Shown here one piece after another: positions 1-7,742 of a stretch of 64,000 bases of DNA (position 1 is its first letter; each line of letters opens with the position of its first letter). The stretch spans positions 248,001-312,000 of the forward strand of contig NZ_FXXL01000005.1 in assembly GCF_900184685.1 (NCBI RefSeq). Direction: 5' to 3'. Source of the stretch: Butyricimonas sp. Marseille-P3923 (GTDB lineage: Bacteria > Bacteroidota > Bacteroidia > Bacteroidales > Marinifilaceae). The position numbers and the translations under genes are program-made. The notes beneath the pieces were generated by a model, which was given only the letters and a program-made list of their open reading frames with translations, searched no databases and was not told the DNA's origin.

Positions 1-1331
1 GATAAACGTCCTTTTTCTTCCAACAGACAAAAGACGGATTTATCCGGAAAATCCCCTTCGACGGACAACCTTGCACTCTTCAACAAGGGATATACCCGTT
101 CTGTCAAAGAAAAAACCTCTACCACCCCCGTGCTATCCTTCTCCCTCGAGCAGACACGAGGCTTACAAATAACGGGATATGCCAATGCCCCCGCTTCCAA
201 GCACAAAGAATAATTACCGTTCCGCAAATTATATCCCCGAGCACATGTCAAAACCTCCGCCCCTTCCGGTATATCCAACCCGGCAGCCTCCTGCCGTCCC
301 ACCAGTTGAAACAATACCTTGGAACGATTCCCGTTTATATCCAGCAATTCGATTGCCACGTCGACAACACTATCCTTTTGCACCCCGATAAAACCGCCTT
401 GCCTGTTGCTCGCTCCCAGCAACCGGGACTGACAATCCCCGAAAGCCAGATACACGTATCTGCCCTCCCGGTACTGGTGAAAATCTTTTATCGTGTTTAC
501 CAGCGGGGACTGATCAAAAGACAGGCGATCCATTTTCAACTCGAAAATTTTCTCCCCGTTCGCCGATACTTCCATATCATACACCCCGAGTTTATTCCAT
601 GAATCTTTCATGAAATCATCCGCTTGCACGCCGACACCGACATTACCGGCAGGCACGCTGATTTTCCCTCCCCGGTACACCCGGTTTCCCGTGTTTTTCA
701 CTTCCACCCGACGGGCCCCGGCGTTCACTCCTTCACGAGAAAAAGTGTACACGTAAACACCCCGCACGTTAGGTCCCGTTTCATCCGCCACGGAAAGATA
801 GTTCAAAGGATTCAGCGCGTGCTCGCTTTCCGTTTCCCGCACCTCGAAATGCAAATGCGGTCCCATGGAGGAACCGGAATTACCGCTATAAGCGATCGTG
901 TCACCCGCGCGAAAGAAAAGCTGCCGCCCCACGAGGTTCTCGTCAATGGCAAACGATTCCTTATTATATTGTATCTCCCGTACCACTTTCGCCACCCGGG
1001 GCACGAAACGGCTCAAATGCCCGTACACGGTAGTGATTCCTCCCTCGTGCTCGATATACAAGGCATTCCCGTATCCCGTGGGGGACACCTTGACACGGGC
1101 GACCATCCCGTCCTTCACGCAGATCACGGGCAGCCCTTCACGTCCCCCGGTCTTAAAATCGAGCCCCGAATGCAGGTGCGTGGCACGCAATTCTCCAAAA
1201 TTTCCGCTCAATAGCGGGGTCCCGTGCAACGGGAACAACAACCGCTCCGACTGGGCGCAAATATTTGATGATAAAACGAGTAGCGTGATTCCCGACAACA
1301 GAATCCTTCTCCACAATCTTTTCCTTTTCAT
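1..1331 (-). CDS. M23 family metallopeptidase, partial (3' end beyond window)
   Basis: Secreted LytM/M23-type zinc endopeptidase that would cleave peptidoglycan cross-links in the periplasm. Translating the minus strand from the ATG at 1331 gives a basic N-terminus (MKRKRLWRR), a hydrophobic signal segment ending near NICAQ, then HLHSGLD, which supplies the HxxxD zinc ligands at about residues 54-60. GPHLHFE, the HxH motif, follows near residue 155. About 290 further residues with beta-rich character follow and the frame is still open at base 1. Four shorter plus-strand frames over the same bases have no recognisable features. A TAnnTTTG element (CAAATTTA on the plus strand, 1354-1361) lies 23 bases before the start. 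The gene is divergent from the zapA operon. Family assignment is secure; the C-terminal part cannot be judged because it is cut off. Confidence 0.9.
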   Translation of the reverse strand, partial: MKRKRLWRRILLSGITLLVLSSNICAQSERLLFPLHGTPLLSGNFGELRATHLHSGLDFKTGGREGLPVICVKDGMVARVKVSPTGYGNALYIEHEGGITTVYGHLSRFVPRVAKVVREIQYNKESFAIDENLVGRQLFFRAGDTIAYSGNSGSSMGPHLHFEVRETESEHALNPLNYLSVADETGPNVRGVYVYTFSREGVNAGARRVEVKNTGNRVYRGGKISVPAGNVGVGVQADDFMKDSWNKLGVYDMEVSANGEKIFELKMDRLSFDQSPLVNTIKDFHQYREGRYVYLAFGDCQSRLLGASNRQGGFIGVQKDSVVDVAIELLDINGNRSKVLFQLVGRQEAAGLDIPEGAEVLTCARGYNLRNGNYSLCLEAGALAYPVICKPRVCSREKDSTGVVEVFSLTERVYPLLKSARLSVEGDFPDKSVFCLLEEKGRL

Positions 1332-1353
1332 AAAAAAACGATTAATTTCACCG

Positions 1354-1401
1354 CAAATTTAATAACACTCTTGATATTTAAAAGAAATATTTCTATCTTT
1401 G
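1354..1401. promoter_or_regulatory. Divergent promoters for the M23 gene (-) and the zapA operon (+)
   Basis: Plus strand: TTG at 1371-1373, 20-base spacer, TATCTTTG at 1394-1401, matching the Bacteroidota sigma-A consensus. Minus strand: TAAATTTG (plus-strand bases 1354-1361). The plus element overlaps the TTG codon at 1399, which rules that codon out as a translation start and favours ATG 1420 for the first gene. Confidence 0.75.
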
Positions 1402-1419
1402 TCGTGTAAAGAATATGTT

Positions 1420-1710
1420 ATGACAGCAAAAGACAATGCCGTTATTAACGAGCTAAACGAGAAAATTGAACGACTGATAAAACTATATATATCCTCGCTG
1501 GACAAAAACAGAGAGAAGGATACGGAAATTAAAGAACTCCGTGACCGGATCGAGCGGATGAAAAGCGAGAACATAAAATTACATGAAGAAATCAAAACAT
1601 TGAAGGTGGCGACAGCTATTTCAACCGGAGAAGGAAGTACCGAGGCGAAAAGTAGAATAAGCCAACTTGTGCGGGAGATTGATAAATGTATTGCTCTTTT
1701 GAATAATTAA
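1420..1710 (+). CDS. Small coiled-coil protein, ZapB-like
   Basis: A 96-residue, highly charged, almost wholly helical protein with heptad pattern from about residue 10 to 65 (INELNEKIERLIKLY; IKELRDRIERMKSEN) and a second helix at the C-terminus. It has no signal peptide or membrane segment. It lies two bases before zapA, and in Bacteroidota a small coiled-coil gene commonly precedes zapA, so a role with ZapA at the Z-ring is inferred from context and shape. The start at 1420 is chosen because the longer frame begins inside the promoter. The exact family cannot be proven from sequence reading alone. Confidence 0.7.
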   Translation: MTAKDNAVINELNEKIERLIKLYISSLDKNREKDTEIKELRDRIERMKSENIKLHEEIKTLKVATAISTGEGSTEAKSRISQLVREIDKCIALLNN

Positions 1711-1712
1711 AT

Positions 1713-2000
1713 ATGAATGATAAACTTACTGTTACTCTAAATATAGCCGGTAGGCCTTGCGTTCTGACCATCGAGAGAGAGGAAGAAGAGGCGATCAGAA
1801 AAGCCGCCCAGCTGATTAATAGTAAGATTGCAAAATATAGGGAAAAGTACGCGAATGCCGATCCCGTCGACTTTCTAGCAGTTACCGCGTTACAATTCAC
1901 GGTAAAAATGTTGGAAGCCGAGAAACAAAACGACGTCGAGCCCGTATTAGAGGAAGTGAGGAAGATCAGCAACAGGCTGGACGGAGTTCTGAAAGAGTAG
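1713..2000 (+). CDS. zapA: Cell division protein ZapA
   Basis: 95-residue cytosolic protein that in other bacteria binds FtsZ and bundles filaments at the division site. The N-terminal half has the ZapA core (LTVTLNIAGRPCVLTI followed by EEEAIRKAAQLINSKI), and the C-terminal half is a long helix used for dimerisation (FLAVTALQFTVKMLEAEK). Length is typical. It is co-transcribed with the coiled-coil gene two bases upstream. It is followed by the 6S RNA and rny, an order that resembles the zapA–ssrS neighbourhood known in enterobacteria. Family call is firm; function in this organism is by homology. Confidence 0.9.
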   Translation: MNDKLTVTLNIAGRPCVLTIEREEEEAIRKAAQLINSKIAKYREKYANADPVDFLAVTALQFTVKMLEAEKQNDVEPVLEEVRKISNRLDGVLKE

Positions 2001-2036
2001 AATAAACAAGAGTTCTTTGAAAAGGAAATAGATATA

Positions 2037-2217
2037 CCCGCATTATTTCGTATTTAACTGGAAAACTCAACACTTAACCAATTAGAGTGAAGCTTTGTTA
2101 GCCAAGGACAGGCCTCGACCCTTCGGGGTTCCTTCGGGACGGTGGAAGTCTGAATCTAACGGCAGCTCTACCCGTGTCTAACAGGGGTTTTTTAAAGAGA
2201 AATAGTGCGGGTTTTTT
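2037..2217 (+). ncRNA. ssrS: 6S RNA candidate (6S-Flavo/SsrS type)
   Basis: The 276-base gap between zapA and rny holds a structured element. A terminal stem is formed by 2037-2049 (CCCGCATTATTTC) and 2199-2211 (GAAATAGTGCGGG), 13 pairs with one G-U, directly followed by a T run that would end transcription. Inside are inverted CTAAC/GTTAG blocks and a GC-rich apical region with two TTCGG tetraloop-like elements around 2115-2140. Length near 180 nt, rod-like folding with an open centre and position after zapA all fit 6S RNA, which binds the sigma-70 holoenzyme. No covariance search could be run. Confidence 0.75.
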
Positions 2218-2276
2218 GTTTTGACAAAAAACACCAAAATAATTATATATAACAACTATAAATTCAAGTTACAAAT

Positions 2277-3812
2277 ATGATAACAACAATAATTACCGGT
2301 GTTGTTGCTTTGGTCGTGGGGTTCGTTATCGGTTATATCCTGATAAACATCACCCTCAAATACAGAAGCAAAAACATCATCAAAGAAGCGGAAGCCGAGG
2401 CGGAAGTGATCAAGAAGGACAAGATCCTGCAAGCAAAAGAAAAGTTCTTACAAATCAAGGCTGAACACGAAAAGCAGGTAAACGCCCGAAACAGCAAAAT
2501 TCTTCTCACCGAGAACAAGCTGAAACAAAAAGAAGCCGAGTTGGCACGCAAAATGGAAGAATGCCAACGGAAAATAAAGGAAACGGAAACTCAACAAGAG
2601 ACGCTGGAAGTGCAGAAGGAATTGTGGGAAAAGAAACACGCGGAACTGGATAAATTCAAAAAACAACAGATCGAGCAACTGGAAGCCATTTCCGGAATGT
2701 CGGCAGAACAAGCGAAAGAAAAACTGATCCAGTCCTTGAAAGACGAAGCGGAAACGGAAGCCATGTCTTACGTGAACGAAATCATGGAAGAGGCGAAGAT
2801 GACGGCAAACATGGAAGCGAAAAAGGTCGTGGTAAAAACGATTCAACGGGTTGCCACGGAAACCGCCACGGAAAATGCCGTATCCATATTCCACATTGAT
2901 TCGGATGAAATCAAAGGACGTATCATCGGCCGCGAAGGACGTAATATCCGCGCGCTCGAAGCCGCAACCGGAGTAGAAATCATCGTGGACGACACCCCGG
3001 AAGCTATCGTTCTTTCCGGATTTGACCCGGTAAGACGTGAAATCGCTCGCCTGTCCTTGCACCAGTTGGTAACGGACGGACGTATTCACCCGGCACGCAT
3101 CGAGGAAGTGGTGAACAAGGTAAAAAAACAGATAGAGGAAGAAATAGTGGAAACGGGTAAACGTACCACGATTGACCTCGGCATCCACGGTCTGCACCCG
3201 GAACTAATCCGTTTGGTAGGTAAAATGAAATACCGTTCCTCATACGGACAGAACCTATTGCAACATGCCCGCGAAACCGCGAATCTTTGCGCTATCATGG
3301 CTGCCGAACTCGGCTTGAACGTGAAGAAGGCAAAACGTGCCGGACTATTGCACGATATCGGTAAAGTACCCGACGACGAGCCGGAATTACCGCACGCGAT
3401 TCTCGGTATGCGTCTGGCTGAAAAATACAAGGAGAAACCGGATATTTGCAACGCTATCGGGGCCCACCACGAGGAGATCGAAATGACTACACTCATCGCT
3501 CCCATCGTTCAAGCCTGCGACGCTATTTCCGGGGCAAGACCGGGAGCAAGACGGGAAGTTGTAGAATCCTACATCAAACGTCTGAAAGAAATGGAAGACT
3601 TGGCTCTCTCATATAATGGAGTGGTGAAAACATACGCTATCCAAGCAGGCCGCGAACTCCGGGTTGTCGTGGGAAGTGAAAAGATCTCCGACACGGAAGC
3701 AGAAAAAATCTCGTACGAGATCGCCAAGAAAATTCAGGATGAAATGACTTACCCGGGACAAGTAAAAGTAACGGTCATCCGAGAAACACGAGCAATCAAT
3801 TACGCTAAATAG
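2277..3812 (+). CDS. rny: Ribonuclease Y
   Basis: Membrane-anchored endoribonuclease that starts mRNA turnover. In order: one N-terminal transmembrane helix (residues about 4-25), a long charged coiled coil (about 30-190), a KH RNA-binding domain ([18 protein letters not shown], about 213-232), and an HD domain with LLHDIGK near residue 358 and a further histidine pair in AIGAHHEE near residue 400. The length, 511 residues, is standard. The start ATG at 2277 gives the expected membrane anchor. It lies downstream of the 6S RNA and is followed by a strong hairpin terminator. No anomalies seen. Confidence 0.95.
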   Translation: MITTIITGVVALVVGFVIGYILINITLKYRSKNIIKEAEAEAEVIKKDKILQAKEKFLQIKAEHEKQVNARNSKILLTENKLKQKEAELARKMEECQRKIKETETQQETLEVQKELWEKKHAELDKFKKQQIEQLEAISGMSAEQAKEKLIQSLKDEAETEAMSYVNEIMEEAKMTANMEAKKVVVKTIQRVATETATENAVSIFHIDSDEIKGRIIGREGRNIRALEAATGVEIIVDDTPEAIVLSGFDPVRREIARLSLHQLVTDGRIHPARIEEVVNKVKKQIEEEIVETGKRTTIDLGIHGLHPELIRLVGKMKYRSSYGQNLLQHARETANLCAIMAAELGLNVKKAKRAGLLHDIGKVPDDEPELPHAILGMRLAEKYKEKPDICNAIGAHHEEIEMTTLIAPIVQACDAISGARPGARREVVESYIKRLKEMEDLALSYNGVVKTYAIQAGRELRVVVGSEKISDTEAEKISYEIAKKIQDEMTYPGQVKVTVIRETRAINYAK

Positions 3813-3830
3813 TTTAAGAATCCCCAAACC

Positions 3831-3872
3831 AAATAATACCGGGCAAATGTTTGTCCGGTATTATTTGTTTTA
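3831..3872 (+). terminator. Rho-independent terminator after rny
   Basis: Near-perfect inverted repeat AATAATACCGG…CCGGTATTATT with a short loop and a TTTGTTTT tail. The -35-like element of the next promoter sits inside its right half. Confidence 0.85.
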
Positions 3873-3881
3873 CTAAATTTG
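3851..3881 (+). promoter_or_regulatory. Promoter of the nucleoside phosphorylase gene
   Basis: TTG at 3851-3853, 20-base spacer, TAAATTTG at 3874-3881. It overlaps the TTG codon at 3879, so translation must start downstream at ATG 3906. Confidence 0.75.
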
Positions 3882-3905
3882 GTTGCTCAAAAAAGTAAAC
3901 AGATT

Positions 3906-4784
3906 ATGGAGCCGATAAAATCATCTGAACTAATCACGAATGAAGACGGTAGCGTCTTTCATCTTCACCTGCACCCCGGGGATTTGGCAGACCAAATCAT
4001 CCTCGTGGGCGACCCGTCAAGAGTCGAAATGATCACTTCTTATTTTGATCATATTGAAATCAAAAAAAGTGACCGGGAATTCCACACGACCACCGGGCTG
4101 TACAAGGGAAGGCGAATATCCGTTATCTCCACGGGAATCGGACCTGACAATATAGATATCGTGATGAACGAACTCGATGCCCTCGTGAATATTGATTTGC
4201 AAACCAAAGAAATCAAGCCGGAGAAAAAGCGATTGAATATCGTACGCATCGGAACTTCCGGTTCCGTGCAAGCCGATGTTCCGGTTCATTCTTTCGTGAT
4301 ATCCGAAATGAGTTTGGGCATTGACGGGGTATTACGCTTCTACCGGGACAATGAAACGGTATGTGATACCGCTTTCGAAGACGCTTTCATCAAAGAATGT
4401 CACTGGACTCCCCTTGCCGCACGCCCTTACGCTGTAAAGGCTTCACCGGAGCTGGTAAGTAAATTGCACACGGAAGGCGTGACGGTGAAAGGCGTGACAC
4501 TCACCGCGAACGGATTTTACGGCCCGCAAGGTCGGGTGCTCCGCCTGCCGATAGAGATGCCGACGGTCAATGACGAAATTGCCCGCTTCCATTTCAACGG
4601 TCATAAAATAGTGAACTACGAGATGGAAAGCGCCGCTATTGCCGGACTCTCCGCTCTCATGGGACATCATGCTACCACGATCTGTCTGATCATAGCGAAC
4701 CGGGCAAACGGGGATGCGTCCTCCAATTACAAACCTTACATGAAAAAACTTGTCGAATACACGTTAGATTCACTCGCGCGTTAA
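3906..4784 (+). CDS. Uridine phosphorylase-type nucleoside phosphorylase
   Basis: Cytosolic enzyme of the PNP/UDP phosphorylase superfamily, reversible phosphorolysis of a nucleoside to base plus (deoxy)ribose-1-phosphate. Visible signatures: VGDPSRVEMI (phosphate-binding loop near residue 36), ISTGIGPDNID (near 80), RIGTSGSVQ (near 112), and NYEMESAAIAGL near 235 that carries the ribose-contacting Met-Glu. The length of 292 residues from ATG 3906 is a little longer than the classical 250. Bacteroidota homologues are usually annotated as uridine phosphorylase, but specificity cannot be fixed from sequence reading. Own promoter, with DUF4293 following after 15 bases. Confidence 0.85.
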   Translation: MEPIKSSELITNEDGSVFHLHLHPGDLADQIILVGDPSRVEMITSYFDHIEIKKSDREFHTTTGLYKGRRISVISTGIGPDNIDIVMNELDALVNIDLQTKEIKPEKKRLNIVRIGTSGSVQADVPVHSFVISEMSLGIDGVLRFYRDNETVCDTAFEDAFIKECHWTPLAARPYAVKASPELVSKLHTEGVTVKGVTLTANGFYGPQGRVLRLPIEMPTVNDEIARFHFNGHKIVNYEMESAAIAGLSALMGHHATTICLIIANRANGDASSNYKPYMKKLVEYTLDSLAR

Positions 4785-4799
4785 TTTTTAATTTTAGAT

Positions 4800-5261
4800 A
4801 TGATACAAAGAATACAAACAGTTTACCTGCTTATCATTGCCATTGTCATGGCAATACCTTTATTTGCCCCGATCGCACAAGTACTTGTACCCAACGATGC
4901 AAGTTACAATTTTTTCACTTACGGGGTGGTCATGATCGGACAACAAACAGTACTTCAAGCAAATTACTGGGCTTTACTTATCTTGAATATTTTCATGATC
5001 GGGTTGCCCTTCGTGACGATATTCCTCTACAAGAAGCGATTCCTGCAAATCCGCTTGTGCATAGCTGAAATTATTCTTCTGTTGGGCTCCATGATATTGA
5101 TGTGGTACCATATCAATCAATTCCAAAGCAAAATAGATGCAGATATCATATATAAAATAAGTTTCATACTTCCCTTGGTATGTGTGGTACTCGCATACAT
5201 GGCTATGCGGGGAATATTCAAAGACATCAAATTACTGAAGTCTTTGGACCGGATTCGATAA
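4800..5261 (+). CDS. DUF4293 family membrane protein
   Basis: 153 residues with four hydrophobic helices: about 5-28, 55-78, 84-103 and 118-137. The opening MIQRIQTVYLL is typical of the Bacteroidota-specific DUF4293 family, integral membrane proteins of unknown function. The gene follows the nucleoside phosphorylase by 15 bases and is probably co-transcribed with it. No catalytic motif is seen. Confidence 0.85.
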   Translation: MIQRIQTVYLLIIAIVMAIPLFAPIAQVLVPNDASYNFFTYGVVMIGQQTVLQANYWALLILNIFMIGLPFVTIFLYKKRFLQIRLCIAEIILLLGSMILMWYHINQFQSKIDADIIYKISFILPLVCVVLAYMAMRGIFKDIKLLKSLDRIR

Positions 5262-5297
5262 TGAATAAATAAATCATATATAAACCAATAACTTAAA

Positions 5298-6995
5298 ATG
5301 AGAAAAGTAAACGCCTTAATTACATTAGCATTGGTTTGTTGCACCTCTTACACGATGGCATGCACGAACTTTCTGTTCACGAAAGGATCCACGAAAGACG
5401 GATCCACGATGGTTACCTACTCCGCGGACTCTCATGTGTTGTACGGAGAACTATATCATTGGCCTGCACGGGATTGGCCAGCCGGAAGTATGCTCGACGT
5501 TTACGAGTGGGATACCGGTAAATTCATGGGCAAAATCCCTCAAGTAGCACATACATATAATGTAGTCGGTAACATGAACGAACACCAGTTGGCTATTTCC
5601 GAAACGACTTACGGCGGAAGAAAAGAACTGGAAACTCAAACCGGAGCCATTATAGATTACGGTAGTGCAATCTATATCACGTTACAACGTGCCAAAACAG
5701 CCCGCGAGGCGATCGTTGTAATGACCGACTTGATTGAAAAATACGGTTGGGCAAGTAGTGGAGAATCCATCTCTATCATCGACCCCAACGAAGTATGGAT
5801 CCTTGAAATTATCGGTAAAGGAGAAGGCGAGAAAGGTGCCGTGTGGGTTGCCCGCATGGTTCCGGACGGATACGTATCGGCACATGCCAATCAAGCCCGT
5901 ATCACCACGTTCCCGTTGGAAGGCAAAACTTCTATCTCTTCCGACAACATGAACAAGATCTACGACACGAACATCACCACCGTGTATGCTAAAGACGTGA
6001 TCTCTTTCGCGAAAGAAAAAGGATTCTATCCCCAAGACGGTAAAAATAAAGATTTCAGTTTCTCGGATACCTACGCACCGGTAGATTTCAGCGGAGCACG
6101 TGCTTGCGAAATCCGCGTGTGGGCTTTCTTCAATGCCGTAAACCCGGATATGGGAAAATATTTCAATTACGCGAACGGGAGAGATATCAAGCGCGATGCT
6201 AAAGGATACGCCACGAACCGTATGCCGTTGTGGATCAAACCGAGCGAGAAGATAGATGTTCTTCAAGTAATGGATTTCATGCGTGACCATCTGGAAGGAA
6301 CTGAATTGGATATGAGCAAGGATATGGGTGCAGGACCTTACGAATGTCCTTACAGATGGCGCCCGATGAGCTTCAAGGTCGACGGCAAGGAATATGTACA
6401 CGAGAGAGCAACCGCCACTCAACAAACAGGCTTCACTTTTGTCGCTCAATGTAGAAGCTGGCTACCGGACGAGATCGGCGGTATCCTTTGGTTCGGGGTT
6501 GACGATGCGGCAAGCTCGGTATATTTCCCGATGTACTCTGCATCAACGGAAGTTCCGTTCGCGTTTGCCGAAGGTAACGGCAGCATGATGGAATTCACTA
6601 ACAAGGCAGCCTTCTGGGTTTTCAATCAAGTAACGAATTTTGCTTATACCCGCTATAACTTGATTCACCCGGAAATTCGGGAGAAACAGGTCGCACTGGA
6701 AAAACAATACGTGAATTTCGTGCAGATGATTGACGCCGGGGCAAAGGAAATGTTAGCAAAAGACAGAAAAGCAACTATCGAATTTATCACCGATTTCTCT
6801 TGCCGTACCGGAAACCAGCTCGTGGATACGTGGAGAGATTTCTACGGCTATCTGTTCTGCAAATACATGGACGGAAACGTGAAAACCGCTATCCCGGGAG
6901 AAAAGAACCCGAAAGTAGAGCAACCCGCTTTACCGGAATGGTACTTGCGTATGATTATCGAACAGACAGGCAAGAAATTGGAAGTGGTAGAATAA
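5298..6995 (+). CDS. C69 family dipeptidase
   Basis: Secreted or periplasmic N-terminal-nucleophile dipeptidase of the PepD/U34 type, 565 residues. A signal peptide (residues 1-21, ending SYTMA) precedes Cys22 (ACTNFLFTKG), the residue expected to become the N-terminal nucleophile after processing. Further family features are the GSTMVTYSADSH stretch, GNMNEHQLAISETTYGGR, and the VNPDMGKYFNYANG region. It probably hydrolyses dipeptides taken through the outer membrane, fitting a peptide-using gut bacterium. The start at 5298 gives a good signal peptide. Its last codons and stop are part of a 15-bp hairpin (see 6976-7010). Confidence 0.92.
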   Translation: MRKVNALITLALVCCTSYTMACTNFLFTKGSTKDGSTMVTYSADSHVLYGELYHWPARDWPAGSMLDVYEWDTGKFMGKIPQVAHTYNVVGNMNEHQLAISETTYGGRKELETQTGAIIDYGSAIYITLQRAKTAREAIVVMTDLIEKYGWASSGESISIIDPNEVWILEIIGKGEGEKGAVWVARMVPDGYVSAHANQARITTFPLEGKTSISSDNMNKIYDTNITTVYAKDVISFAKEKGFYPQDGKNKDFSFSDTYAPVDFSGARACEIRVWAFFNAVNPDMGKYFNYANGRDIKRDAKGYATNRMPLWIKPSEKIDVLQVMDFMRDHLEGTELDMSKDMGAGPYECPYRWRPMSFKVDGKEYVHERATATQQTGFTFVAQCRSWLPDEIGGILWFGVDDAASSVYFPMYSASTEVPFAFAEGNGSMMEFTNKAAFWVFNQVTNFAYTRYNLIHPEIREKQVALEKQYVNFVQMIDAGAKEMLAKDRKATIEFITDFSCRTGNQLVDTWRDFYGYLFCKYMDGNVKTAIPGEKNPKVEQPALPEWYLRMIIEQTGKKLEVVE

Positions 6996-7010
6996 CTACT
7001 ACTTCCAATT
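6976..7010 (+). terminator. Terminator overlapping the C69 gene stop codon
   Basis: 15-bp stem (AATTGGAAGTGGTAG / CTACTACTTCCAATT, one G-U) around a 5-base loop AATAA. The loop contains the first bases of the stop codon (TAA, 6993-6995), so coding end and hairpin coincide. Confidence 0.7.
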
Positions 7011-7013
7011 TCG

Positions 7014-7094
7014 GTTGCAGGTTGCAAGTTGAGCCTACGGCTCTGCAAGTTGCAAGTTCGAGAACCTGCAACCTGTAACTTGTGAACTCGTAAC
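7014..7094. repeat. Dispersed hairpin repeat, GTTGCAAGTT family, copy 1
   Basis: Left arm of GTTGCAGGTTGCAAGTT, central GAGCCTACGGCTC palindrome, right arm of ACCTGCAACCTGTAACTTGT. A near-identical unit lies at 19584-19677 between pstS and pstC. Non-coding. Confidence 0.85.
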
Positions 7095-7134
7095 AAATAA
7101 ATATTCCGGCGCTATTGCACCGGAATATTTATTT
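7095..7134. terminator. Bidirectional terminator-like hairpin before rplS
   Basis: Perfect 15-bp arms (AAATAAATATTCCGG at 7095-7109 and its complement at 7120-7134) with a 10-base loop and a TTT tail. It insulates rplS from upstream transcription. Confidence 0.75.
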
Positions 7135-7137
7135 TTA

Positions 7138-7235
7138 TATCTTTGCCACTCGATTTTAAAACGTACGCAGTCTCTTACATGAAAGACAAAAGTCGTAATA
7201 CTGCGTTCGATAAGTGAATTTTTAAAATAAAGACA
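7138..7235 (+). promoter_or_regulatory. rplS promoter and structured leader
   Basis: TATCTTTG at 7138-7145 is the -7 element. The leader of about 83 nt contains a hairpin with perfect 7-bp arms ACGCAGT (7165-7171) and ACTGCGT (7200-7206), ending about 30 bases before the rplS ATG. This could be an autoregulatory bL19 leader; this is inference from position and structure. Confidence 0.5.
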
Positions 7236-7589
7236 ATGGACTTAATTAAAATTGCGGAACAGGCTTTTGCACAGGAAAACAGTGTTGAAATTCCCGAATT
7301 TTCTACCGGTGACACGATCAGTGTACACTACAAGATTGTTGAAGGAAACAAAGAACGTGTCCAAATTTTCAAAGGCGTAGTTATCCAAATTAAAGGTACC
7401 GGAACCACGAAAACCTTCACGGTTCGGAAAATGTCCGGTAACGTTGGTGTAGAACGTATCATTCCTTTCAGTTCTCCTTATATTAAAGCGATCGAGGTGA
7501 ACAAGAGAGGTGCTGTTCGTCAAGCCAGAATTTACTATTTCCGTAAACTTACCGGAAAGAAAGCAAAAATTAAAGAGAGAAAATTTTAA
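7236..7589 (+). CDS. rplS: 50S ribosomal protein L19
   Basis: 117-residue bL19, part of the 30S–50S interface. The core is clear: FSTGDTISVHYKIVEGNKER, VQIFKGVVIQIKG, VRKMSGNVGVERIIPFSSP and the C-terminal basic tail KLTGKKAKIKERKF. Length is normal. Monocistronic here, with its own promoter and structured leader upstream and a strong terminator downstream. Confidence 0.97.
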   Translation: MDLIKIAEQAFAQENSVEIPEFSTGDTISVHYKIVEGNKERVQIFKGVVIQIKGTGTTKTFTVRKMSGNVGVERIIPFSSPYIKAIEVNKRGAVRQARIYYFRKLTGKKAKIKERKF

Positions 7590-7607
7590 TTTAAGCTTTA
7601 GCCATAT

Positions 7608-7637
7608 AAAAAAGCCTCGTTGCAGAACGAGGCTTTT
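7608..7637 (+). terminator. rplS terminator
   Basis: AAAAAGCCTCGTT – GCAG – AACGAGGCTTTTT, a textbook stem-loop with T run. Confidence 0.93.
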
Positions 7638-7742
7638 TTATTGCATTTTTCTTCTTTGAAACGTAACAATTTAATCTCAAAATCCATATTATTCATTCAG
7701 GAAAATCCTACCTTTGCAAGAAGGTAAATAAAATGATAGCTT

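Noticed and set aside
179-1362. Four plus-strand frames over the first 1.3 kb
   Set aside because: Proline/arginine-rich translations without domains; the minus strand carries a continuous M23 peptidase with signal peptide and both zinc motifs.
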